Shown here: positions 1-10,009 of the stretch, in pieces
How the letters are laid out: every line of letters begins with the position of its first letter
Position numbering within the stretch: the stretch's first letter is position 1
Assembly (NCBI GenBank): GCA_032821775.1
Contig: JAVLRN010000005.1
Span: forward strand, 62,001 to 126,000
Length of the DNA: 64,000 nt
Source of the DNA: Sanguinoderma infundibulare
Lineage: Eukaryota; Basidiomycota; Agaricomycetes; Polyporales; Polyporaceae
Reading direction: 5' to 3'
Translations under genes and position numbers: made by a program
Notes under the pieces: model-generated
What the model was told of the DNA's origin: nothing
Database searches by the model: none
What the model saw: only the letters and a program-made list of their open reading frames with translations

Positions 1-160
1 AGGGTAGAATGCGGTTGTGGGAGTTGGGTTGGGTTGTGTGAAACGTTCCTGCAGAGGTCGGCCACTGGCACCCGATGACTTGCTCTGCGCACGGAATGTC
101 GCCCCACCTGACTCTGCATCAGCTCTCAGCGCAGGGATAGTCGTCACAAGTGAGGGAAGT
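1..160 (+). repeat. Left terminal inverted repeat of the KDZ element (truncated by window edge)
   Basis: This stretch matches the reverse complement of 16779-16933. Shared blocks include agggtagaatgcgg at the outer edge (1-14 with 16920-16933), the block around cctgcagaggtc, and ctctcagcgcaggg further in. Agreement is about 80% with small indels. The outer end continues to the left of the window. Confidence 0.75.
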
Positions 161-504
161 CTACAAGCCAAAGGACCCCTGTGCGGCCCTGGGCGGCCAG
201 CACAGCCGATGCATGTTTAGCGCTATGGCTTCCACTTTGGATATAGGGGCATGATGCACTCCCCCAGATACGCATCCCGTGACTCTTGAGGTGTCTCAAA
301 TAATCAAGTCGTTGCCCGAATTCTCTGCGGTCATGCCTGCCCCTCCAGGTACTTTTGTCCCAGCTGTGCGCGCATCTGTTCTCTGTCTAACTGGTACTTC
401 ACAGGAATCCCAGCGCTCCCTTCGCGGCCCGCGGCCGGCGTCTCCACACACACTGCCAAAGAATTGGGCGAGCGCAAGCGTAAGAATGCTGAGCGTCAGT
501 CCCG

Positions 505-2391
505 ATGCGCAGGCTCCTGCCATGTTTCTCAGAACAAAGCAACATCGTCCGTGCGTGCTCCCATTTGTGCCATCTAGTTTTGCCTTTCACTCATGTTACT
601 CAGGTTACTTCCTGGGCCCGCAAGGTCGCTGAAGCGTCCACGCCCTGTCTGTCCCTCCCGGGTGGCGTTCTTGCCCCCTCAGGTTTACACAGTCCCGGGC
701 CTGCCAGTGGGGGCGGAGACCCCGTCCTGCAAGGTGACTTCACTTCCTACAACCTCTCACTGGAATTGGTACACGGTCGCTAATGCTCCTCTGGCACAGC
801 TATCCCGCCCCCCGGTGGCGTTCTTGCTCCCTCAGGTTTACAAAGTCCCGGACATGTCAGTGGGGGCGGAGACCCTGTCCCGCAAGGTGATTTCACTTCC
901 TACAACCTCTCACTGGAATTGGTACACAGTCGCCAATGCTCCTCTGGCACAGCTATCCCACCTCCTGCCCTGTCTGCCGAGGACTATCTTCTGATGGCGG
1001 ACAAGTCCACCAATGGTGTTCTCCTTAACCCAGGAAAACATACTTGGACACAAGCAACAACCTGGGATGACGACGATGCGCTCAGTGACTTGACAGACCT
1101 TGACGACCTGGAAAGGTGAGCCGCAACCCGTTACAGGTCTTCCTACATTTCTGATTCCTGGCAGGTTGATCAACCAGACGCCAGAGCAAGAGGAGGCATG
1201 CCCCCCCCCCTCCGAAACACTGCAATTGGGATCAGTTCTCCCCTGAGAAGCAGCGCGGAGAGGTCATCACTGGACTTAACCGTTTGGGGAGAAAAATGGC
1301 TCAGGAAGCAAAGTCCGCAACGGGCACGAGTAAGCAGGCTGGTCGTTCTTAATAGAGACCTCACCTTCTCACCCCCTGTCATCAGCTGTCTTTGAGACGT
1401 TTTCCCTGGCAGAGGCCGTCAAATCCAAGGCCACGGACACCCAGACCGCACAGGGAACATACGTTGAGTTTGATGGATCACGCTCCCAACGTGCAGTTAG
1501 TGGGGATCACTACGACCTCCTTTATCACTTCCCCAAGGCGGTCAGAGGTCGTTGTTTGGTTAGTGCTCTCTGGGCACCAGCTGCTGTACACATCGTTCAT
1601 GCTGTGCGTTCAGGAACAGTTCACTGTAGGTGCCTACCACTGGGCATCAGCAGCACATGTCGCCCCTAAACACCAAGCGGACTCCACTCATGCCTACCAC
1701 AATGGCTCGGTCGTTGGTCAATCTCAGCTCTGCCAATTCTGGAAGGCGCAAGCGCACCCAGTACGCACACCATCTTCTTGCCTCATCATTGCATCCTTCT
1801 GACTGATTGTGCAGAATGATATTAGCATGGTTTGCGTGCAAATGCGCTCCAGGGGCGAAATGTTCAGAGGCGCCTTTGCCGCCATGCGCGACTTCTCCGT
1901 AGTGGCCACCCTCTGCGATTTGTTGCTCAAGAATATCGACCCTCTGCAGCACCAGTTGCTCTTTGATGTCCGCAAGGCACGTTGTGACCCAGAAAAGTAT
2001 CCGGAACAGGCCATCTTCCAGATGTACTTCAAAACCCTCCTCTGGGAGGACTGTGAAGTCAACTTCAACCACTGGTGCCGTCCTCATCGGGATCGTAACA
2101 ATCCCCATTATTTATGGGTGTGCATCATGTACTTCGGTACGTTTGAGCATGCCTGGTTCGAGTTGCGAGAGCTTGGCCTGCATGTTAAAATTAGGGCGGG
2201 AGATGTAGTCTTCTTTCGTGGCAAGGACCTTGATCACGAGGTCCCGAACTGGGGGGGATGGTGAGCATGGTCTGGTTGTTTTCTTCAGCCACGAGAGTAC
2301 CTGGGTTGATGTCGGTATGGCTGGGACATGCACATCCCAGCAGACGTCTGTGCCTGTCAGCTCTCACCACGTCCACTTTACGGTAGCTTGA
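505..2391 (+). pseudogene. TET/JBP-like 2-oxoglutarate/Fe(II) dioxygenase, decayed
   Basis: The C-terminal core (1815-2260) reads as a TET/JBP double-stranded beta-helix. It has an HxD iron-binding motif in NHWCRPHRDRNN (about 2068-2103), a FEHAWFELRELGL strand, and the distal histidine in DVVFFRGKDLDHEV (about 2200-2243). Family members oxidise 5-methylcytosine or thymine in DNA. Upstream coding pieces lie at about 505-1117, 1169-1330, 1382-1560 and 1580-1760, and the last is joined to 1815 by a GTACGC...GCAG intron. Breaks: a TAA at 781-783, frame changes in a C run near 1201-1210 and near 1540-1580, and a frame change at the seven-G run 2251-2257. Beyond that run the frame continues to a stop at 2389-2391. 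The usual 2-oxoglutarate-binding arginine position near the end reads GEHGLVVFF, with no Arg. The 5' start is not identifiable. Class is well supported by motif order; function is probably lost. Confidence 0.72.
661..966 (+). repeat. 153-bp in-frame tandem duplication inside the TET/JBP gene
   Basis: Two adjacent copies (661-813 and 814-966) of a 153-bp, 51-codon unit encode a Gly/Pro/Ser-rich stretch followed by DFTSYNLSLELVH. They differ at scattered bases. The codon that is CAA in copy 2 is TAA in copy 1 (781-783), which stops the reading frame. Confidence 0.85.
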
Positions 2392-2484
2392 AGTGCATAT
2401 TAGATCGTATATACACTCCAACGCTAATACATGTCAATTCCACCTGAATGGCCGTCAGTCTATCTACACTGAGTAGAGTCCCTG

Positions 2485-2927
2485 TTGGGAAACTGCTACC
2501 ACCGGTTTCACTGGGGAGACTACCAACTGCTAAGAGGCGCGCAGACAGGCTGCCGGAGCTGCCCCTGTGGGGCCTGGGGGTTAGGAGAAGGCTCCATACA
2601 TTCAGTCTGTCCAACCCCCAACGTGCACGATGCCTCTATCAACCCTTCTGAAGTGGGCCGTTCCCAAGTGGAGGACTTTATGAGGGCACCCTGCAAGATG
2701 GACATATTTGGCATGAATGACGATGATACGACGTCCTACGTACTGGTCATCATTGTCTACACCGAGCAGCGCAGATACCCCCGTCCGATATCCTGCATAG
2801 GTAAGGTATGAATTTAAGTTACTTCCGCTCATGACCAGACATATATGACGTATTCTAGGATGACTGGCATGACCGCGCCTTGGACGCACTTTGTCTTTGG
2901 CACCTTTCTCCCCAACTGATCAGGTAG
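2485..2927 (+). CDS. Unknown small transposon-borne protein (2-exon model)
   Basis: I do not recognise the family. Exon 1 (somewhere from 2485 to 2805) contains VEDFMRAPCKMDIFGMNDD and a hydrophobic SYVLVIIVYTEQRRYPRP stretch. A canonical 53-nt intron (2806-2858, GTATGA...CTAG) joins it in frame to DDWHDRALDALCLWHLSPQ, ending at a TAG at 2925-2927. The intron size matches others in the element and both exons look protein-like. The start codon is unclear, and a Pro/Ser/Ala-rich open frame downstream (3080-3358) could be a further exon. It lies between the dioxygenase remnant and the minus-strand WFNNNR gene, so it is probably cargo of the same element. Confidence 0.35.
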
Positions 2928-3282
2928 CCACTGCACCAGGGCCACCCCCTCGGTATGCACCACTCAGAACACTTCACTTCTGACCCTGACCACGTCTCCT
3001 GCCGTGTCCCCAGCCATGCGTTCCCTTCCTGCCCCGAACACGTCCCCTGCCACCTCCTCCGCCAGGCGTACCCCCGGGCATGGCAGCACTGTCAACCCCC
3101 TCAGGTTCACTCTCCGCGCCATCAGAGAAACATGCAGCAGCCTCTCCACCCGCGCCACCATCTGCACCACCTGCACGACCGTGTGCACCACTACTTCCAC
3201 AAGCTGGTCCTTCATCGTCCAGATTTGCACTACTAGATATGCCTCGTTACATGATGCAGTTGACCAAGTATCGTCATTGTAC

Positions 3283-6200
3283 TTACCTGGAATCCAGTTT
3301 GTTCTTCTTAGAAGCGGGGGATTCCTCTGGACTGGCGTCGGCTATGGGCCTCTTGTGATGTAGCACCCTGGTTGAGCTGGGCACTGCAACCTTCGGACGA
3401 TGACGGTTTTGTTTGCCACTGTTCATCTCCACGGGTATACCTGCTCCAGATTCACCAGCAGTCATTGACCCTTCTGACTGCTGGGCGATCACCCCGGTAG
3501 ACGGCAGTGTTTCAAGCTGCATAGGTTTGTCTTGAAGCGTAATGGGCGCCTGAGCAACGCTGTCCATCTGAGTCCCCTCAGCTGCCCCCGTCCAAGGTAG
3601 CGCGGGCACCGTAGCGCCGTCCTCTACCCATGTAGAATCTTGCGAAAATGGAATGAACTCGCCCGACGACATTTCGCAGCCGTCTCCTGCAAGAATGCCT
3701 GGCATCGAGGAACTGCTCGAGCTTGCACTGGACGTCCTCATTGAAAAACCAGGGTTCCTCGGTTGGATGACAAGCATGGGCTCTTCTCCTTCCTCAGAAA
3801 TAGGATTCAAAAGGTTCAACACAGGGAGGGGAGTAATACTACCCACGGGAGGGAGTGGCCAGCTGGTGATGCTCCACCCCGCGGATATTCAGGCGTGCGG
3901 GAGCTGGGCGTGTGGGAGCTGTGCGTGGGTGTGCCAGTGGCACCTACACTGAACAGGCGTCTCGAGGTAGTCGGAGTGCGTGGGACCTGGGGGCTCATGG
4001 AGTGAGGCAGCACCGACGAAGCCCGCTGCGAGGCACGCAGTGCTGAAGCATGCTGCCCTGAGGAAGGCGGTACCGAGCTTCCCCGTTGCGCACCATGGTG
4101 GTTGGTATTGTGAACAGGAGGGCCTAGGAGGATCGCAGGGGTCAGGTTGGCCACAGGGGCAGGCATACTGCCTATCAGCAGACCAGCAGTCATTTGATTC
4201 ATATGGGTCGACCCTTCCACATTCTGAGTGGTTACAAGACCCCCAGTTTCAACGCTTGAGGTGGCTTTTGCGGCAGACGCAGACAGAGCATTGTCAGCGT
4301 GGGCGCCGATAGGCTGAGGAGGCACGTTCAGGGGGAGTAGGTGCATGGATTTGGGGGGGCCAGCGGTATCCACTTCGTCCTCATTCATGCCCGACAGTAG
4401 GAGGTTCTCTCGATTGTCGCCGGATGTGTTTGGCATGCTCCTGGCAGTGTCGGTGGTGATGATAGTGGTGGTGGCCTCTCCCCCGAATGCCACCTGGTGA
4501 AGCGGAGGCAACCTGGGCGAGGGAGGAGTGTTGCTCGCGCAGGTGCGTGGGACACTGCTCGCGATCAGGGCATTGTTCCCAGGGAGCGCGGCATGGTCCA
4601 TGAGGGATACTGGTGTAGCGTTCATCCCAGAGTTAACGTTGGTAGGCGCGTCATTGTTGCACTGGGTGGGAGTGTTCACTGGGGGTGCAGGGGGGTCTGC
4701 AGGTGGTTCCTCAACCATGTTGAAGCTGAAGGCGGTAGCTTTGGTCTGCGCTTTGTATAGCTTGTGATACAACCCCATGATGTGCAAAGGGTCCTCCAAG
4801 AACGGGTCGCTCGTGAACTCTGCCAACCATTCCTGGCTAACATAGCTCTCTGGAGACTCCAGAAACGTCTCCCACCACCCCTCAATGCCCTCATGACCAC
4901 TTTCCACTGACAGTCACCAGTCAATCTCCATATTCATATGAACAGAGCATGCTTGACATACCCCATTTTGACTTCAGGTACTCCTTTAACATGCCCCGGT
5001 TCCATGTGAGGTCCTCGGAACCCATCCACCCAGGAAGCCCTGCCACGCCCTTGTTATTGTACACGAGGTCTCGCGTGCGCGGTTCGGGGTTGAGGCCTAC
5101 GGTTTGAGTTCATCCACATATCAACATGTCATTGTGGGACTGTTCTCACCTATGACTTGCCCTGTGAACCTCATCCAGCACTCATCCTCTGCCACTGCAG
5201 GCCCTCCTTCGAAATGCGAGAAGTTTGGTGCATCTTCGTCCTTGGCCGCCGAAAGACTATAAGGTTTGTTAACGAAACGGTCATGCACTCGACAACATGG
5301 CAACGTACTCTTCGTATATCAGCGACCCATTTGGACCCCGGTATGCCAACCGCATGAAAATGCACGCCTTACCGATCTGCTGAGGGCCCATTCCAATCAT
5401 ATCTGTCAACAAGTTCACGAGAAGCGGCATGATGCCCAGCTGGTTGCTAAACACATCGTCAGCTTTGACCCACCACTTCCATGCAACAGTACTGTCTCAC
5501 AGGAAACATTGGTCCTGATCAGCCACGCTCTCCTCTCTGGCTTTGGTCTCCCATTCCTGGCGCTCCTCCTCGCTCAACTGGGTATGCCACAGCTCCGCCC
5601 CAACGTGAGACCACGCGCCGATCATCTTTCACCCGGTCGCGCTGATATACTTTTGCACAAGGCTGTTGTGATGCTTCGCCCAGAAACGCATCGGCGAGAT
5701 TTTGCGAGCACGCAGTGCCTTGGCCAAGGGATTGTCGCCCACCTTACCTTGTCATAGTATTCCCTTCATCGTAGCCTTCTCCTGCATGCCGCCGACCTCC
5801 ACCTGGGCATTTGCACCAGTGCGCTGCTCCGTTGTCTCCCCGTCCATGGGCCTGCCTTTCTTCCTGTTGTTATTGAACCAAGTGCGGGCAGACTGAGATC
5901 ATCGTCACCGCAATCAGAACATTTGACAGACTTCCAAAGATCATGGCCACTCACCTTTCGCAAGCGTGCAGCTCCCCACATCGCGTGCATCTCCTGGGGA
6001 CACAGTTTGACGACGTTCTCAACCTCTTCGGTCAACCATAACTTCCAGGCGGCATCATCGCCCGCCAAAGCCTGCAACCCTGGAAGCTTTTCGTAGAGTA
6101 CTCGTTCGACGTCCCAATACTTGCGCCAGCATACAGAACCGACTTGCTTTCCAGGTGCGGCCTCTGCTTGAGACGAACCGGCATCTGGCGGGGGGGGGCA

Positions 6201-6363
6201 TTCGCTGGTGGAGATAAGGACTCAGGGGCCATGGAGGAGGACAGAGGGACAAGGGAAGGTTCAACGGACCAACTTTCTCTCCAGGTGCGGCCTTAGCTTG
6301 AGACGAATCGGCATCTGGTGGGGGGGCGTCATTCGCCGGTGGAGATGACGAGTCAGGCAACAT
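3283..6363 (-). pseudogene. KDZ-element accessory protein with homeodomain-like WFNNNR motif, decayed
   Basis: Exons on the minus strand can be chained from about 6363 down to 3283. A Pro-rich N-terminus leads to CWRKYWDVERVLYEKLPGL and a segment ending MWGAARLRK. A clean GTGAGT...TCAG intron then joins SARTWFNNNRKKGRP. The W-F-x-N-x-R pattern resembles the third helix of homeodomains. Downstream come KALRARKISPMRFWAKHHN, AELWHTQLSEEERQEWETKA, WMGSEDLTWNRGMLKEYLKS, a Trp-rich GWWETFLESPE segment (start of a long exon from about 4907) and a Ser/Pro-rich tail ending ASKKNKLDSR. The same frame holds three TGA stops (5752-5754, 5629-5631, 5497-5499) and a C/G-run frame change near 6190-6198. The layout matches an uncharacterised basidiomycete transposon-linked family. 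I infer DNA binding only from the WFNNNR motif. Confidence 0.55.
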
Positions 6364-6408
6364 GGAGGAGGACAGAGGGACAAGGCAAGGTTCAATGGTG
6401 AGGATCGT
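6149..6408 (-). repeat. 130-bp tandem duplication over the 5' end of the WFNNNR gene
   Basis: Units at about 6149-6278 and 6279-6408 share the Pro-rich start segment, as PESLSPPAN and PDSSSPPAND on the minus strand, including the ATG context and the ggaggaggacagagggacaa upstream block. The 130-bp length is not a multiple of three, so the outer copy cannot read through into the inner one. The inner copy also has a nine-base homopolymer that shifts the frame. Confidence 0.8.
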
Positions 6409-6847
6409 CGTCGTCGGCGTGGAATGAGCTCGGTGGACTGAGCGACGTGGCGAGAGCCAAGAGCAGCCAAGAGCCCCGGGTCTCCTTATTTACTGTCATC
6501 AGCTGAACCACCTGGAAAAGCTACTGTTTCAGGGCATGCAAGTCTCCTTCCATCAATTCTCCCTACACCCATCACGACATGCAAGTTTAACTCTGCACCC
6601 ATCAAACTGTCTATATTAGCTGACTTTTTGGTCAGAGGGGGATACAGGCGTAGCGTCAGTGATTACATACATTTTGCTAACGTATCGCAGTCCAAGGGAG
6701 AGTTAGCAAGTAGGTAAAATCGAATGTAGGGATGTCTAGAGATAAATATGGAGGGAATGATTGAGTGGTGAGAAGGGCCACATTCACGCAATTATGCTAA
6801 ACGTAAAGTACTTGACAGGCGGGGCATGGCCTCAATCACACAAGTCT

Positions 6848-8732
6848 CTAATCAGTCTCGCAAAGCGTTACATCCGAGTCTATGTCCATGTCGTCGCCTC
6901 CAGCATGCCCTTTACCTTTCCACCGGCGAGCAGGGAGGAAATCGCGGCAGGTCGGGGATGTGTTAGCGCCCCGGTGGGCCGCGGAAGCCTCCGATGTGGG
7001 GCGGACGAGTCGCGCCCCACGGGAGGACGATGAGGAGGCACCACCTGCGGTGCGCTGAGTGGCTAGGGTGCCGTCGTTGTCATCATCTGAAATGATGATG
7101 ACCTCATGGTCAAGTGGCGCCCCCCGACATGACGCCGATGGCGCACCCCCTCCGGCGTGCTCAAGGGGGACATTCCCCGCATCGTCATCATCCGAAATGA
7201 TGATCGCTTCGTCATCAAGTGGCGTCCCCGGAGACGACAATGAAGACGCGCCACCATGGGCACGACGCTGCAGCGTAGGGACCTGCGGGAGTACTTGCAG
7301 ATGATGCGCCGGCAGGGGAGCCCACGCAGACATGAGTGGAGGTGCGCAGACGCGGTTCCGAGGTCGCTGGGGGGGAGGGGCGGACTCCTCCTCAGAGGAC
7401 AAGAGCTCGATAATGTTGGATGCGGTCGCGCTAACAGACCTGTCGTTGCGCTTCAAGCGTTTCGTACCACGTGAGGTGTCAGAGACATCGGTCGCGGTGG
7501 CGCTAACAGAAGTGTCATTGCTGTTGACGTGTTTCATCCCATGTGGGGTGTCCCCCCCACGAGCGCCAGCAGAGGCTGACATGCTCGGTCCACCAGCAAA
7601 AGGCCCATTCTCGGGGATCATCGCCATCATCACATGTGTCGGATCACGGGAGCCAAAAGGGTTGTCGCCCCGCGCGAGGTCCAAATAAGCCCGCAACTCA
7701 TCACTGCTGGGGCGTAGGCTGCTTGAGAGGGTCTTGGTTATGTAACGCTCCAAAGCGGGCATGTGCTTGACCCCAGCTGCCTTCAGGATGAGGCGTTCTT
7801 CAGCATTCAGGCGCACACACAGCCCGTGTTTCCCAGGAAGGTACCACTGCTCCACCCAGCTGTCGTACACTGAGATCTTCTCGCCCAAGTTGCGGGTCTG
7901 CAGCTTCAGGCCGAAGGCGTTGGTTAATGCTGGTTGGTGGAGGTTCACCCACCGCATGCCATGCTGCTTGGTGGCATTGAGTTTGAGGGCTATGGCTTCG
8001 CAGCCATTCTAATAACAGAGTCAGTCTTTATGTAGCAAGGGCACATGCGACAACAAACTCACGCGGGTATATGCCACAGCGTCCACAGAGGTCGCAGCAC
8101 TCCTTTGCAGGATTGAGGACGAAGGGTGTTGAGAGGACGTATTGCGGACAGGGACGGAGTTCAACAGGGGAGGAATCAGCTTGTTAATCCACCCCTGGTA
8201 GCGGCGCTGGTGGTTACTAGTCGTGTCATGCGATGCCCGTCCCGGCTGGGCAACAGGCGCGTGAGAAGGGGCGGTGAGGGGATGTCCGCTGAGCTGGACG
8301 TGGTTCCAGACCCAGTTGAAGAGAGGGGCCGACTCGTAGGGGAAGGGATCCAGGTTGAGAACCTCTGTGACTGCCCTCATCCACTGCTCTGGGCTCATTT
8401 GCTTCCTGAGCAGCTGTTTGTGATGTTCACAGCATTGGCCGTTGACTCCCGGGCACTGCCGATGTATCAATTGTGTTCAGCTACACATAACCGTGCACAA
8501 AGAATGAAAGTCTTACCAGCTCATACACAAGGAAAATTTGATGAGCTTTAGCCGCATCCTGGCCCATGTCGACCTTCATCGTATGCCAGGCACCCAGGGG
8601 ACAAGTGCGCGTGTGCTTCCTCAAGGATGGGACATGGACGTAGGAGACAAAGATGTAGCCGATCCTCTTATCAGCTACAGGCATGTTGGCAGCGGGCATG
8701 GGTGTGAGAGGAGCAAGGTAAGGACAAGGCAT
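6848..8732 (-). CDS. Transposon-borne protein with SUMO-interaction-like motifs, intact
   Basis: A three-exon model is open throughout: 8732-8517, 8455-8063 and 8008-6848, with introns of 61 and 54 nt and all exon lengths divisible by three, giving 589 residues. The first ATG (MPCPYLAPLTPMPAANM) was chosen because a TATA-like site lies about 100 bp upstream; inner in-frame ATGs are possible. The N-terminal half is conserved-looking and hydrophobic, with GYIFVSYVHVPSLRKHTR, a CPGVNGQCCEHHK Cys/His cluster, ESAPLFNWVWNHVQ and VYDSWVEQWYLPGKHG. The C-terminal half is low complexity with three hydrophobic-plus-acidic blocks, NIIELLSSEEES, EAIIISDDDD and EVIIISDDDN, which fit SUMO-interacting motifs. 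I do not recognise the family. The unbroken frame contrasts with its damaged neighbours. A partner role in SUMO recruitment is inference. Confidence 0.65.
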
Positions 8733-8828
8733 CAGAGAGCGGGGCCAGTGTCGAGAGGGACAGGGGGAAGAGTAAACAACGGGAGTTGGTGGAGAGGAGC
8801 GCAGCAGGGCTGGCAAAAAGATTCCTTG

Positions 8829-8840
8829 CTATTTAAACCA
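8829..8840 (-). promoter_or_regulatory. TATA-like element upstream of the SIM-rich gene
   Basis: On the minus strand the bases read TGGTTTAAATAG, about 100 bp upstream of the chosen ATG at 8732. Position and sequence fit a core promoter, but no other element was identified. Confidence 0.3.
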
Positions 8841-10009
8841 GAGACCAGCGAGGCGACAGGTTGGACAGGCTGGCAAGCTCCTGCACAGGCATGAAGTTGT
8901 GGCTTGTTTGGCGACCACTTCATCTCGGTCTGGGTCGTCTCTGGCGAGATCCTGGTCATGGCCAATCATTAGCGTGCTGGCCCCCTGGGGTTGTTTTGGC
9001 GAGGTTGATGGCACTGCGCCTGTGACGCGGTCGCTCAGAGCCATGTTGCCCTCACCCCCACAACGGATCTCCCTCTGCTTATTTGCTAGCTGGCATCCGG
9101 CATGCCTACAAGGTAAATACTGGGCGCCGAGGCCTGATCCTACATGAGCACCTCATCAATTGCATCGCCCGATGACAGTCCCGCCCCGGTAAAGTCAAAC
9201 ATGATCCCCCCCCCCACACACACACAATCGCCTAGATCCCAGCGGCATGGAATCAATGTTTCTGCAGCCATGAGGCTACGGTTCGCCTATAGCCGAAACG
9301 AGGGAGGACCGTATACCTCTCTTCACCGGACTCGAAGTCGTGGCAGGAGGGTGCATGCGAGGGTGCGAACGCACAGTTCAACTCCGCTGACACACTGACA
9401 ACGTATACAAACAGGTTGAACTATAAAAATCAGGGTGTCAGCAAATGGCAGGTGCGCCCCACTGCAAGCAACTCACCTATGTAAGTGGGGTGATCTGAAG
9501 GTGCCAGTTTGGCAGCACTGTGAGGGTGCGCTGCCGAAATGTGGCCGACTAAAAGGTGGCGCTCTAGTACTAACATTAGCGCTTCACGAGAAACATCAAC
9601 ATGAGCTCTTATGACTCCTTCCAATCCGAATCCGAACGCAATATAGGCGTGCATTGCACTGCCTGGGTGATGCAAGCGCCCATGACCCCACGTCTGAACG
9701 TTGCACTTTGCCTTTGACTCCAAACTCTGCACCACCATCTTCCGTAAGTAAGCTGTTCGTTCTTATGTTTAATAACAAGCGGTGCGCTGATGAAAACCAA
9801 GCGGGTCAGACGACTCCGTGTCCCTGGACCACGTTAGTTGCCTGCACAACTTCGAGTTCTGCATCTACGACCGGTGTTTCTCATTGTGACTTGCATCGAT
9901 CAGGATCGACTTCCCGCGACCTGTGTATGCCATTGCCCTACCCTTGTAGGCGGTCATATCTTTCATCGTGAATACCAATTTAACTCCGTTTCATATAGCT
10001 GCATCCCGA
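8841..10009. other. Non-coding spacer inside the KDZ element
   Basis: No gene model could be supported here. The stretch holds a C-run plus CA microsatellite at about 9207-9227. Short open frames on both strands lack splice or family support. It probably contains the divergent 5' regions of the SIM-rich gene (-) and the next gene (+). Confidence 0.5.
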
